From Neonectria sp. B-13 (taxonomy: Eukaryota > Ascomycota > Sordariomycetes > Hypocreales > Nectriaceae), in NCBI GenBank assembly GCA_002682825.1, contig NOKP01000023.1, forward strand, positions 558,001-622,000: a stretch of DNA of 64,000 nucleotides. Reading direction: 5' to 3'. Below are positions 1 to 12,858 of the stretch, in pieces. Within the stretch, counting starts at the first letter, position 1; every line of letters begins with the position of its first letter. Under the pieces are notes generated by a model, which had not been told where the DNA came from, did not search any database, and worked only from the letters and a program-made list of their open reading frames with translations. The position numbers and the translations under genes are program-made.

Positions 1-3000
1 TGTCTAAACGGAGGCCAGGCATCATCTCTAGGCAAGATCCTCTGACCCCCTCCCTTCCCATCAATCAACGTTGCTGTATGCTGCCTCGACCTGCCGAATT
101 TGGTAGGTTGGTCAACACCCACACGGCACGCATCGGCGATGCCGGCCGCCCGGGAGCCACTTCCTCCGATCCTCCCGCCGGCCTTCACCTGAGGTCCAGT
201 ATCATTCGTCGGTGAGCGGCCTGGATCAGCGGCTGGCACTCCACGCGAACCAGAACGTACAGAAGCCACGTCGATAGCGCCATGGTGAACCCCCCAACCC
301 CCCCCTTCAAAGTTACCTTCCACCACATGAGGCTGTCAGCGATAGCCCGTCGGCATTGGTCTCACATTTTGTCGTTGGGGATGTGGCTGGACGTGGGATG
401 GGGATTCTATGACAGCATTATGGCTCAAACGTGAGAATATCGGCGCCATCTACGGTAGCCGCTGAGGCCGAACAATCATTGCGAACATCACGCAAAACGG
501 GTCATTGGAATTCATGGTATGTGCCTACAGCTGATTCCCGGTTTGTCCAGGAAGTCAAGACGACTTCTCAAAACCGGGTGCCCAGCAACGAGATACTTTT
601 GTTCTATGCCAGAGCGAAAACAATCAGGCCAATGGAAAGCAAGCACTGAATGTCGATAATTACGCCGATAAATCGACGTAATAGCTGGCAACAAGTCACG
701 AGAGCGAGATGCTGTGTTGGTTCGGTTAGTCGGCGGGTGACAGGGTAGCAAATCTGCCATGGCGAGCCTATTGCGGGTTTCCGCCAAGATCGGACTTCCC
801 CTCGGTGAGGCTCCCATGATCCGACAAATGCATCTAGATCATAGCTGCCATCAGGGCTGCAAGAATGAGGCATGGGTGAAGAGTTTTCACTCCGACTCAG
901 ATGCTATCCAGATGCGTGACACGACAGGTCTGTCGCTGTCATCGCCTAGGTGGACGCCTCCGAAATCCCCAGCCTTACCAGGCTAGAGGATAAGAGAACA
1001 GGAGAGGACAGCCAAGATGGTACCGCGTCTGCAGCAATCGTCGTCAAGACGAAGCAGAGCGAAAATGGTGCGCGAACGGAATCCCCGGACGATCGTTGCA
1101 GAGCGGCGATCTGCAACGGTGCAACGGGCAGTCGTGGCGCCAGCGAGTGCTTCTTGTGATGGTTGCAGGAAGGTGAAAAACTTTCATGGTGAGACGATAG
1201 GAAGTTTTGATTTTGCATCGGACCTTGTCAGCGTGGGGGTTGGGGGGGCTGGCCGAGGGCTAGATGCCTGAGGAACCAGTAAACGCCCCAATGGGAAAAG
1301 CCCACCCACGCTGCGGGTCATGCGACCAATCAAATGGGTCTATCGGGAAAGGGGACGACCTTGTCCGTTTAGGGATTGGATAAAGCGGAAAAGCAGAGTC
1401 CGTCGGGTCTATGGGGCCTCTGGGGTCTTTAGTTAGGTGTCATGAACCGCTCGTTACCACGATATACCGAGCGGCCATAGCGTCAGCCGAAGAATGGCTC
1501 CATGACGAGCCGCTTCTGCAGCTGCATCCCCTTTTCAGGTTGTGGCTAACATCCCAAATGCAATGCATCGCAAAATGCACCCGCAAACTAGAGCGTCCTT
1601 TTCTTGTTCCGCCGGTGGCCGTCGACACCAGAGGGCCAGCGGCCAGCCTCAAACAACGGCATTCCGGATTGTCTTGCCATCAAGATGCTACACCAGCCGC
1701 GGGTGGAAATGAGGAGTCTCCCCCTTTCTTCCGGTCTCCTTCGTACTTCCGGCCTACCTCCGGAGGGACCTGAGACGGGGCAGATTGATAATTTCCTTCT
1801 GGATCGGGGCAGACGCGGCTAAGAGGAGAAGCGCCATCACCAGACACAGTTCACGATGCAGCAGGTGGAGGCTAGTCGCCGGAACTGTGTTAGGAGGTAT
1901 CCTATTGTCATTGGTAAGGCCAAGTCAATAAATGCGTTCGGCAGCAGGCCGGCGACACCAAAGGGAGATGATCTGCAGGTCCGGTAAGTCGTAGTCTGGC
2001 AAACGTCAGTCGGTCCCTCGTTCTAACAGCACTATCCCACTCTCCCACTCTCCCACACTTTCATAGCTCCCGACAGGCCACCACAATGCGGGACAACGGA
2101 TGGAGAAGACGTAAACAAGTGATGGCAGTGATGCGATCGAGGTTAGGTGGCGTAGGTCTCAAGCACAGGCGGCAGACGGAGGCTCAACGAAATTGCAGCA
2201 GCGCAAATCATAGGTAAAGGAATATATTGATTGTCACACCTGCAGAGACTGAAATCCTGCATCAGCGATTCGATGGTTGACCGGCCGGACCCGGCAGCTG
2301 AGCCGCCAAATGCAGACTGTTGCCAAAGGGCGTCGGCAGTTGGCAGTTGGCGGTCCATGGGGCATTTGTCCTTGGTGTTGGTTTGAACCTTTGGCAACCC
2401 TCCAATGGTGCCAGATGCTGATGAGCTGGAGGAGGTGGAGGTTGTAATGCGTACCAGTAGTAGATGAGTGGGTAGCAGTGAGGACGACGACGTAGGCAAG
2501 CTTGGTAGCATTGCAGCAAGCTGTTGCAGCAAATCTGGTCCAAGCTCCCAATAAGATGCAGGGGCGAAGGCTTCTAGAAAACCAGTACGGCTACCAGATG
2601 GAACCGAGCAGGGCAAATCCGGTTTGGAGGATTCACGCTTGCGGATAGAGCCAATCATGGCGGTTTGCGAGGGTGCGGGAGGTGGTGGGCCCCGATGGCA
2701 CGTCTGGACGAGGCAGGCAAGGCTTCCGGTCCATTTTCGAGTGACCTGCGCGACAGTGCGAGAATCCTCCCGTCCAGACGGTCCTTGCATGTACGTGTGA
2801 TGTAGGTCCGTAGGTGTGTGACGTTGTGCGGGAGCCAGCTGCTTTCTGTCGTGGTGTCTCAGACGTTTCGGGTCCAACGCGAGTCCGAGAAGGAGGGCAG
2901 CCACCTCCAGCTAAGTGACTGATAATAGAGCTGACCTGATCTGACAATTTGCAATGCCATGACTGACAATGACAATGACAAACGGCGGTGTCAGACAGTC

Positions 3001-6000
3001 CTCCAGTCAGGCCTAAAAGCTGGGGCCTCCCGGGCAGGCAGGCAGACAGTGGATTCTTGAGCGGGCGTAGGGCCAAGCATCAGGAGGAAGAGTGGCGCGG
3101 GCAATGAGGGTCCTATGGCCCCGGGGCCGCCTGAAAGAGAACATTGGTGATGTATTGAGCCGTACGTAGGAGCCGGGGAGCGGGACTCGGGAGGCGGAGG
3201 CGGGAGGCGGTAGGCGGAACCAAATGTGACGGCGGACTGGCGGACTGGCTGGCTCCCAGTCTGGCTGGCCTGTGAAACGGCATCATGAACAATTTCACCA
3301 TGTGTGGCAGACCCTCATGAATGTCCATGATGACGCCGAAGCATCCCAAGAACGGCGAGCAATGCGCGAGGCTAAGCATGTATCCCCCTGCTGATTCTCC
3401 TCCGGACCGCGGCAGAGCAGTCACGGCGGCTCCCGGTGGTCGTGCCAGTCCCAGCAGCGCCCGTGCGTGTGCGATGAGACCCTGCGTGAGCCTCGTGGGC
3501 GTGGGCATGGGCGTGCGATTGGGAGTGGACCAGTGGGCATGGACATGGATGCGAGTGCGGGCGTGGGTGAGACTTCAACCCCATGACCGATGGCCCAAGA
3601 GACCCCGCGACATTCGCCGGGTTGGTACCTGCGTGATTCCGTGTCACTGCATGGTAGCTGTTCCGCCCGGATGAATGCCTTGTTCCTCACCCGAAGCCTC
3701 CAGGTGAGGCAAAGAATGGAACGTCGTGACCGGGGCGGAGATCCCCAGCGTGGATGTGCCGCTCTGTGGGTATGACCTCTCCGCTCGCTCATCACCCCGC
3801 ACCATGGGGGCTTCCGTCGCGAAGGGCGGCTCTGGAGACCGGTAGCCATGGACGACGATGCAGCAGGCCGGGGAGGAGCGGAGCGGAGCGTGTCTCATGT
3901 CATCGCCGCCCTCCGGGCTTCACCCATGCCCCACGATGTTTTCGGCTTGTTAAGTTCTGGAGCATCGAGAGAGAAAGCGGGGTTGCATGGACCGAGTATG
4001 GACGCTGCTGTTGCTTGCTGCTGCTGCTGCTGCTGCTGCATCGTCTAATTCGCACGAACGACTGGGTTCTGAAGCTGCCTGGCTAGCTGAGAGATGGCAT
4101 TGGGAACCCCCACTGGAGCGCGTCTCTGGGCCTCCGCCGCCTCGGTCGCGAACTAGGATCGAGAATCCACTGAACAAGTCAACCAGCGTCTGCCAGCACA
4201 GCAGCACCGCGCTGCCATGCATCTTCTTTTGCATGCCACGGCCCACGGCGGCCAAGGTCGGACGGCCGCAGGTGTCTGCCAGGTCCCTCCACATGGATCC
4301 GGCCGGCTTTGGTTCCACTCGGAGCCTGTCCATTTATTCGCATGTACGAATAGGCATTTCGGGATGGGCTGGAGACGGATAGGATACTGTCAGGCAGCAG
4401 GGCTGATGGAGAGAAGGCCACGGTCCCGGGCCGCACACCACCAGATGAAGCCGAACAACTTTGGGGGATGGTCGAGCATGGCCACTCACTGACAACTCTG
4501 ATCGCCGCTATGTCGACCTTGCAGCAGGACGCGCCACGCAGGAAATCATCCCGCACCCGCTCGCCCGCGTTCTCCCGTCAAAGATCCGTGCTGACGCCGC
4601 GGGGGGAAGTTGGGGAAGTAGGGGAAGTAGTGCGTTCCCGGGCAGCAAAGATGAACTGCGGCAGGTGGGATAATAAGGTACATGCCTAAGGTTGAATGTT
4701 CAGTTTCGTACCGCACCGCACCACGTCCATTGTGTATAGTGCGTACCTTTGGGACCCCCAAGTCTCAAGTATATCAAGTGTGCTGAATGGTGGATGCACA
4801 CTCCGGGCGGAGGCGGGTTCTTGCGCGGCGTAGGACGAGCTGGCGCTTGGGGCTGAGACGGAGGTGTTAGACCATGGGATCGGAGGAAGGATAAAGGGAT
4901 GTCTCACTTCACGGGAGCTGGCTTGTCACCGGGACGGCACAAGCAGCCTATGATGGTCGGCCTAGCCGTCACGACTTCCGGGAGAAGTTCGAGTCAAGCC
5001 CAACAGGCGCCGGTCATCCTGGTTGTGCCTAGAAGCGAGCCGACTATGACCGGAGAAGCATCGTATCAACACCACACCTACCAAGCTAGACAGTTGATAC
5101 TATCACATCTAGATTTAGTAGGTAATGCCTAGAAAATCAGCCGTCAGCCAAGCCCGCCCGGTCTAGATCATCCCCTGGATCGGCGGTCTGAATTTGTGAG
5201 ACGCAAATACCTAATTAGTTCGTCGTAGTTAGGTTTGTCCAATAAACCACCGTTGATGCTTCGTTTAGACCTTGCCAATAGGATCCAAGGAGGTCCCAAG
5301 GTGCAAGGGTGTCAAGATCATCCTCTCCCAATCCCATTCACTTTCTTACACTTGTACGAGGACACAGTGGGTTTTCATACCGGCCCTGACGTAAACACTA
5401 CGGGCCGGGCTGACGCGAATAGAAGACGGGGCATCGAGGTTTGCCAAGGGTAATCTGGGGGCTTTGAGAATCTGGACCCTCAGCCATGAGGGTCAGCAGG
5501 TCGCGTGGACACGACGACGGGGGTCCGCTGAAGTACGATGATGTCTTTGCTGCGACTTGGCCAGGGGGCCTAGGCTATGGGGCGCGTATGGGCCAACAGC
5601 CACGGCGATTGTTGCAAACTGGGGCGCGAAAGACGAAGCAGCCGAGTAGCAAAACAAAGCAGTGGCTAATCAAGACAAAGCAAGCCAAAACACAGGGCGG
5701 CCAACGATGGAGTCGTGGACGGACAACGACGATGGACCCTGTAGAGCTTGCCGCACCATGCAGAAGCCAAGTGTGGTCCAATCAACCCATGGTACGCGGG
5801 CCAGCCTCGTCGGCTGGGGATCGAGACTCGAGGATGGAGACAGACCGGTAGCTCGCACATAAGCTTGTGAGGGAGACGTTAGGGTTCAGGGTCCTAAAGC
5901 CTCAATCCAAGGAGAGGCAATGCGAGTTCCATCTCAGCCTGCACAGAGCAGCATCTGAACCCTGGGTTTTGTGGAGGAACTTGTGCAGGCTGTAATGCCC

Positions 6001-6911
6001 TGTAACCTTCCCCCAAAAAGATGACAGCCGGCCAGATTCTTCAACTCATCTGAGTTGCGCCCCCGCGGTAGCCGGCGTCGGCTGCAGATTTAGCGACCTC
6101 CGACACAGGTATATTTCTTTGCTGTTCATGGCTAGTGTATACTTGAGGCCGCAGTATGACATTTTCTAGTAGCCGTTGGCTAGGAGGCTTGTCCTACCGG
6201 GGGCAGGCAAAAAGCAAAACCGCAAGCGCCAGGGCAGGGCAGGGCAAGGGCATGGCAGGGCCTGGCAAGTCCAGAAAGGGTAAAGAGTGAAGATGTGCAA
6301 AAAGTAAAAAAAGTTTGCCGCCGCCGTCAACGGAGCATCCTCGGGAGCCGGAGAAGCTCTGCTCAGACATTGCAGCGGCGGAGACACAGTGTGCCTCGTA
6401 CTCCGTAGATATGTGGCATTTGTCTGTCTGCACGACGGGCAACCTGCAGAGCAGCTATGGAGCACCTGTGCCTCTGATCCACGTCTTTGGTTCCAGGTCC
6501 GGCCGTCGTCTGCAGGCGCAAAGCACCACCGGACCGGGCTCGGTGTCGACGAGCTATGGCGGGCAGATGGCGACAGGCAGATGCATGGTGGGCTCGGTGC
6601 GAGTGCCGGAGCTGGAACACTGGAGCAACACCGGAGCAGCATCTGCGAATACCAGATGCTGCTGCGTACCTTGTGTGTCTACTAGTAGTGCTCTGCCCTC
6701 TAATAAGGGTTAGGGGACTTTGGCATCATGTCCTGACCCTGCTTCTTTTGGGTAAGGTATTCGTGGTCCCGGCGCTCGCATAATCGCATTCGACATTCAT
6801 CAATCAACATGACCTTGCATGCAACCCCCCGTCTCGGTCTCGTGCTCCACCTCCATCTTCCAAACTTCGAACTCCCACGACCACACGTGCTACTTGCTAC
6901 ACCACACGTAC
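1..6911. other. Gene-poor left end, no supported gene
   Basis: I see no protein gene here. Open frames exist on both strands (for example 2143-2904 minus and 6166-6642 minus), but they overlap each other, are low in complexity and show no recognisable domain or splice-linked continuation. A short CTG run (seven units) lies at 4018-4038. No tRNA B-box or 5S-like sequence was spotted. The stretch could hold non-coding transcripts or distal control elements of the copper-fist gene, but nothing in it proves this. Confidence 0.6.
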
Positions 6912-7250
6912 TATGGTATCCGGCATAAGTAGGGGCATATACCACACCCTACGATAAACCAACTTTTATGTCGATTTACAGTGCCAGTCGCACATCGTGA
7001 GGCTCATCGCAAGAATCTTACCAGGGCTTAGTCCAAGAAAAGAATAGGGACTTAAGAGTACTTAAAGTTAGGTGGGGATTGGCCTAAGATATAAGTCCTT
7101 TTAATTATCTATCCGAGTGGTATTATGAATCTTGTGATTTACGATGAGCATTATAGTGCTAATAGCAGGGGCAATTAGCACTGTGAATTGACATAAGAGC
7201 GGGCCCCTCGTAGGGTGTAGTCTATGCCCCAACTTATGCCGAATACCATA
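6912..7250. mobile_element. Foldback MITE-like element with TA flanks
   Basis: The left end from 6912 and the reverse complement of the right end from 7250 match over 43 positions with four mismatches. Both read TATGGTAT, then CGGCATAAGT, then ACACCCTACGA. Pairing resumes after a divergent block (TTATGTC, ACAGTGC) to about 6984 and 7178, and GCTCATCG recurs further in. A TA dinucleotide bounds each end (6912-6913 and 7249-7250), as expected for a TA target duplication. The interior (about 335 bp between the TAs) has no coding capacity and is more AT-rich than its surroundings. A short non-autonomous element with long inverted ends and TA flanks fits a MITE, perhaps mobilised by a Tc1/mariner-type transposase. 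Family assignment is inference. Confidence 0.72.
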
Positions 7251-8668
7251 ATATCACGGCGTTGTGACTTGCTGATGACCTGCTGTACAGAGCAAGGGTT
7301 CGGCTGGCATGTCTATGCGTACATATTAGGTCCGATCCGGCTCGTGACGATTCGTGGATGGCCAGTTATGGATGGCCAGTTATGGATGGCTACCTGAACG
7401 ATGGCTTGCCCGTCGTCCGTGAACTGCTGCGCCTGTTGTCCGTCCGAGGTTGGAGGTGAAGGATGGGCAGCCAGAAAGGAAGATCGGGACGCCCTGGTTA
7501 ATGGTCGTCCAGTGAGGGTGTCTGAAATGTCCGGATTCTTCCACAAACCTGCCCAGTCGAGTAAGTAAGTCGGAGGCTGAGGGTGCCTTCCGTCACTCTG
7601 TCCAGTAGCGCTGCGCTGGCCAGTGCCAGGAGCTCCTCCCCTCCGCTCCTCCCCTTCACGTCCTCCTCCCAAGTCCCACCCCACCAAATGTAGTACGTAT
7701 CCACCAAGCAATTACCCTGCCCTTGGCTCTACTCTACGTAGCATGTATTACCCGCCACCCATGGAGGGATCGGGCGCTTGAACGGGGGTTAAAGCTCCTG
7801 TGCAAGGGTTTATTAGTGACGCGGACGAGCCAGCCTCACTGTCAATCATACATATAGTTCCTGTTTCTGCTTGCTTCTTGCTCATGTTGCTTGTGGGATT
7901 GCCAGTACTTGTACTTCCGACGATCTCGCCCGGCTGGCACGACCATGGTCGGGACCGTGATGTGCCCCCAAACCAGAAGGCACACGCCCTTGGTTCCATC
8001 GCGGATTTCTGTGGCCCCCTGGTCGATGTGTGGGTGGTGGTGTGCAGGTTGATGGTGCACCGCTGGGTGCTGGCCGTAGGGGATTGTGGAGCCTGTAGAC
8101 GGTGGGATGGATGATGGTGGCTTGTCCCGTCCAGTCCAGTTGTCTACGATGGTGGAACAGGTCGACGATGGATGGGGGCCACCGAGCCGGCGACCACCAC
8201 GCTCGTCATGGTCATTCCCTTGTCGACCTCTCCCCTCGGCCCAGCCCCAGCGACCACCCCAGCCCGGTCCAGTCGCCCGCTTGCGCCATCGTCCCACACA
8301 CTGTACAGCCGAGTATCCTCGATCGTGCCCGTGTCCGCGCCTCCACGCCTCGCCTTGCTGTTCTGGGTAATAGCCCTTGGGGCAAGAGGCCTGGGCCTGG
8401 GCAACACAGGCAGGCAGGGCAAGCCATTCGCAAGGCGTCGGATTCACTCGTCTCGACAACACACAATCACAGTCGCAGTCACAACGGTCGAGGCCATAGG
8501 TCACTGTCGAGACCTCCAACACCAGGGACCGAAGTACTGGGTTGTACTGTACCTGGGGACCAAGGCTGGAAAAGACTGGAGTTCTTCTGGCTGCCCGAAT
8601 TTGCGCCGCGCATCCCGATCCCATCCTATTCCCATGCCAAACCATCCCATCTGGCCACGGCCGTCATG
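7251..8668. other. Intergenic, no supported gene
   Basis: GC-rich intergenic DNA. A short imperfect tandem repeat (unit containing GGATGGCCAGTTAT) sits near 7354-7392. The long minus-strand open frame 7842-8645 is compositionally biased, overlaps other long frames on the opposite strand and has no recognisable domain. I treat it as a chance frame. Confidence 0.55.
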
Positions 8669-9991
8669 ATTAAAAAGACGATTCCCCTTCCAGATTGCCA
8701 TCCTTGATTCTTCTTTCCTTTCCTTGCCCGGCCGCTCTTGTGTGGTTGCTGCCGTCGTCGTTGTTGTTACCGTGTGTCTGCGCTGGAGCGTACACTTACG
8801 AATAGTCCTCCGTACGAATACCTTCTTCTCCTCTCGCATCGCCTCGCCTCGCCTCGCCTCTATTTCGGTCTCGGCCATCGACGTCACCAGAACAACGAGT
8901 CCGCCAGACGAGACGCACCGAGCCCAACAAGCGAACAAGACGACTGGCCAGCACAGCGAGGACCCCCATTCACTCTCCGACCCCCCCGACTCTCCGGGCC
9001 GACCTCTCCACCCACAACGTCCCCAGCAAGACGGCCTGGTCTTGGCTTGCCGACGTCGACGTTTAGCGGCCACCCGAGCTGAGCGCCAAACCCGCTTGCA
9101 CGGCTTTCTTGCCTTGGCTTGGCTTTCTGGGGCCTTGCACGTCTATCGCTGTACAGTGTACACACGCGCATACGGCAAAAGGCGTGGATTGTCCTGTACC
9201 TCGACACCCCGGTCCTGCCGCCGACTTCGTCGTTTGACTCTCTCCACTCCACCACACCTCACCTCTCCCACATTTTTTTATCCGTTCCCACACGCCTCTC
9301 ATCCTCTCTTACACGCTCCCACTTGACCAGTCTCTGCTCTCCACTCTCCACTCTTCCTCCACACACCACCACCTCTCTCATACACACCCCAAAGAAGCCA
9401 AATCAAGAGCCCGTCGTCGCCCCAAGGCACCCAAGGGAAAAAATCTCCACCCGCCGACCAGCGCATCTCCACTCCCGTCTTCGCTCTCATCAATTGGCTT
9501 TGTCCAACTTGTCTTCGAAAAGTTTTATTACTTTCCCTCTCCAGCCTTTCCAGCTTCAGCTTCCGTCTCCGCCGCGAAATGTTCTTGTAACCGACCGGCG
9601 CCTTTGGTCGTCCCCGTTTTCCCCATCTTCTCATTCCCACTGCTTTTAGCGTGGAATTCCTTCCCTACACTCGCCTTCTAACTTCAAACCCTCGCCCGTT
9701 TCCCTCTCGGATTAACACCAAAGAGCTTGGATTCCCCAAGCCTACCCTTGTCGCCCGCCCTCGATTCTTGGATTGCCCCGATTTCTGAGACAAAAGCAAG
9801 CAAGCAACCTTGCTTCTGCCCAGACACCTTCGACAACTCGAGGACCTTGACCCTTTGCTGCTACCAGTAGCTCCAGCTCCAATTACAACTCCAACTCCCG
9901 CTTCCGCTTCCGCATTTCGCTTCCGCTCCCGCTCGCGCACCTCTCTTCCACTCGCACACCAAAATCAACCTCACCAAACCCACCCGTCACA
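8669..9991 (+). promoter_or_regulatory. Candidate 1.3 kb ATG-depleted 5' leader of the copper-fist gene
   Basis: Between the ATG at 8666 and the copper-fist start at 9992 the + strand contains a single ATG (9579). The opposite-strand triplet CAT occurs a dozen or more times, so the depletion is specific to one strand. The stretch is increasingly C/T-rich, especially 9230-9990, like transcribed fungal leaders. Selection against upstream ATG codons in an mRNA explains this best, so the transcript probably starts near 8.67-8.75 kb. An intron within the leader is possible and cannot be excluded. Confidence 0.6.
9579..9590 (+). other. Minimal uORF (Met-Phe-Leu-stop) in the copper-fist leader
   Basis: ATG TTC TTG TAA is the only ATG in about 1.3 kb upstream of the copper-fist start. 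It encodes a tripeptide and ends about 400 bases before the main ATG, a distance that would allow re-initiation. A role in translation control is inference. Confidence 0.45.
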
Positions 9992-11521
9992 ATGATAATC
10001 GACGGCGAGAAGTTTGCCTGCGAGGCCTGCGTACGCGGCCACCGCGTGAGCAACTGTCAACATTCTGGTAAGTAACCTCGTCACTTGTCGTTGCTTCTTC
10101 AACGCGGCTCGCGCCTCGCGCGGGGTTCCCTCGTCGCTTCGCCAGGGCACCTGGCACCGACACTGGCCTACGCCATTGCCTAAGCACTGCGTCTTCGACG
10201 CCATGGTCTTCACTGGGCACATGCTAACCGTCATCTTCTTTTACTCAGACCGTCCCCTCCAGCATATCAATAAAAAGGGTCGCCCCGTCTCTCAATGCGC
10301 TCATTGCCGCGCGATGCGCAAGTCGCGTTCCGCTCATATCAAGTGCGACTGCGGCGAAAAGACCAGCAAGTGCGCGCACTTGCAGCCGACCGTCGATGGA
10401 CACAAGGGTAAGCTTCAACCTCGCGAGCAGTCCGGAGAGGTTTCCGAAAGCTGTTTATTGACAATGCCCTCACAGAGACGTGTTGCTGTAATCACGGTGG
10501 CCGCTGCACCTGCTCTAGCAAGAAGGAGCCCGCTCTTGACACCGTCCCCGAGTCTGACTCGGAGGGTGAGTGCCAGAGCACCAGCACCACGGGCCGTGTC
10601 AAGGCTCCCGCCCGCCGACGACGGGCCAACACCGTCCACTCAGACGGCGTCCTGACCTTTGATCAGAACGGTCACCACAAGCCCGCTCACCGAAGCAACC
10701 GGGTCGCGCAGAAGTGCAGTCCTTATACGCTCAGCCGGGTCAACTCTGCGCACAGCACCGGAAGCTTAGGCACCGACAGCTTGATGCAGAAGGGCACCCG
10801 AGAAGCACCCAGCACCCGGGCTCGGGCCTCCAGTACTCGGGAGCCGCGCCGAGTCAAGTCGGAGACGGCCTCCCCACTTATGAGCGGCAACCCCGGTTTC
10901 CAGAACCTCAACGGCAACCTGCCTCCGCTGGACCTGTCAGGTATCGAGTACCCGCCATACATGGCCAACAGCACCTTCGATCTCTTTGGCTCCGGCTTCA
11001 ACTCGGAGACGGACGGTCCCATGTACAGCGCCGGCCTAAGCGCCGCGTCGGTCGATTGGAGCCACTACGACCTGTCGGACATGAAGGGTGAGAGCTTCAC
11101 GCCCTCAAGCTATAGCCAAGCTGGAGCCCAGAGCTTCAACGGCCTGTTCGACTTTGGAAGCGGCTCCGAGCAGCTCCCTCACCTGGCCAATACAACGTCG
11201 ACTTCGGGCGAGGTCTCCGAGGTGGAAGATTTCATGCCTGGTGGCGACGGCGACTTTGACGGTCTCGACGGCTTCGGTACCAACAGTGCCTTTCTGCGAC
11301 AAAACAACATAATGGCTAGCTCGACGGACTTGACTAGCATCGACTACGATAGCTTCTACAAGGGCCCTGACAGTGGCCCGATTGCAGGAGCTGGCATGTC
11401 TATGGTCGAGGAGGACCCAGCTTTCTGGATGCCCAACTACAATGAGGGCATCACCACGGCTATGGACGACAGCCCAGATCCCCTGGGTCCCGCTTCTATG
11501 CCCAACCTTTGGGAGATGTGA
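9992..11521 (+). CDS. Copper-fist transcription factor (GRISEA/Mac1/Cuf1-type)
   Basis: Three exons: 9992-10067, 10249-10407, 10476-11521; 426 residues. Residues 1-40 form the copper-fist DNA-binding domain: Cys10, Cys13, Cys22 and His24 bind zinc, and KKGRP (34-38) is the minor-groove contact like the RGRP motif of Ace1. Cys42 and Cys45 follow. A second cysteine cluster, CCCNHGGRCTC, at about 81-91 spans the intron 2 junction and is typical of copper-sensing factors. After that only two isolated cysteines remain, so the separate C-terminal copper-sensing repeats of yeast Mac1 are absent. The C-terminal half is acidic and rich in Ser, Gly and Asp, consistent with an activation domain. The expected role is nuclear control of copper uptake or detoxification genes. 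The start is fixed by the MIIDGEKFACEAC motif. Intron 1 (181 nt) is longer than intron 2 (68 nt). Family assignment is firm; activator of uptake versus detoxification is not decided. Confidence 0.93.
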
Positions 11522-12104
11522 AAATGTTTACGGGATCGAGTTTTGGCGTACCGCAATACCCATGGTTTTGAATCATTTGAACAAACACGGCAGGCGCCGG
11601 GAAATACCAATTACCAGGTCATGTCATGAAGGTGCATGACATTCGCTTTCTTTTACGCGACCACTACACAAAAAAAATACGTTTTATTTATTGAGCTGCA
11701 ATACGCATGCTATACGCACCATCTGTTTCTCTTTTCGGACCACAAGGAGACTGGCCTAGGTTGCAAGGGAGAGAGAGGCTTCCCCTACGCCCTGGTCGGC
11801 CCAGTGTTCGGGATCTGACGATTATGATGATGACCACGACGTTTCTCATCGGCTGGGGTAGACGATTGGGTGGGGCATGACATGCAGGAGAGTCTGGGGT
11901 GGTGGCCGGAAGAGGCCGGGGAGTCGAGGGTTGCATCTGGATTCTGGGTCTGAAAAAGACACACACCAACAAGATGAAAGAGAGCCTGTCTGGTGTCCCT
12001 TGCAGGGAGGTACGGGAAGCAACGAGTAACGGAATTGAAAGATTTGCGATACGCGGTACCCGAGGCGAAGAACCCGAGCCAACTACTATCATCCAGCCGG
12101 AGGG

Positions 12105-12106
<2 letters not shown>

Positions 12107-12136
<30 letters not shown>
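12107..12136. repeat. (GA)15 microsatellite
   Basis: Fifteen uninterrupted GA units downstream of the copper-fist gene. A likely length-polymorphic locus. Confidence 0.9.
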
Positions 12137-12138
<2 letters not shown>

Positions 12139-12858
12139 CCGATGAGAGGGCGAGATGAAGAAAAAGAGGAGCCGAGGACAGCACGTTTACACGCATGAAG
12201 GATGTCAAAATAAAAGGGGAGGGGAAGGAAAGCCTGCACATATGGGTCGAGATAGACTTGATTGTCACGTCAGCTTGTTGGTTTTGGCCAATTCGTCTTG
12301 GGCTTTTTGAATATTCTTATACGTTTTTTTTGTTTCGTTCGGCCGAAAGGTATATACGGCTTACAATAGAGATGATGACGACGGAGAGACCAAGACCAGG
12401 CGAGTCGAGGTCGATGCCACCAGCAAGAAACAGTTTTACCGTTGTGTCAATGTTTCGCAGGTGACTTGACCGGCTTGGGTGCTCGGTTACGTTTGGGGAG
12501 TTGTTGATTTGACTGATCTGATCTGATTGATGCATGGGCAAGGGAGCAAGGGAGGGAGCGAACGAAAGCCCAAGCCAAGCCAAGCCAAGAGTGGGGATTT
12601 ACACCGGGCGGGAGGTGGACGTGGGGATTGGGAGGGGAAGGGCAAGGGGAAGGGCAAGGGGAAGGGCAGGGGGGAATTGGAGTGAGTCTGGGGATGAGGA
12701 TGAGGATGTGAGGCTGGCTGGCGTCAACCTCGGATGGACAGAGACGAACGCATGGAACGCCGTCGGCCGCCCGGAGCCAGAAGAGGAGAGGAACAATGAC
12801 ACGAGGCTGCCCCCAAAGCCAAGTCAGACGGGATCAAGACCCTTGGCAACGACAGCCG

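Noticed and set aside
2143..2904. 253-codon minus-strand open frame
   Set aside because: Low-complexity Pro/Ser/His composition, overlapping frames of similar length, no domain and no splice-linked continuation.
7842..8645. 267-codon minus-strand open frame
   Set aside because: Compositionally biased by GC-rich DNA; overlaps comparable frames on the + strand; no recognisable fold.
8102..8707. 201-codon + frame before the copper-fist leader
   Set aside because: Starts from ATG in repetitive GATGG sequence, Pro/Ser/His rich, no domain; antisense to another chance frame.
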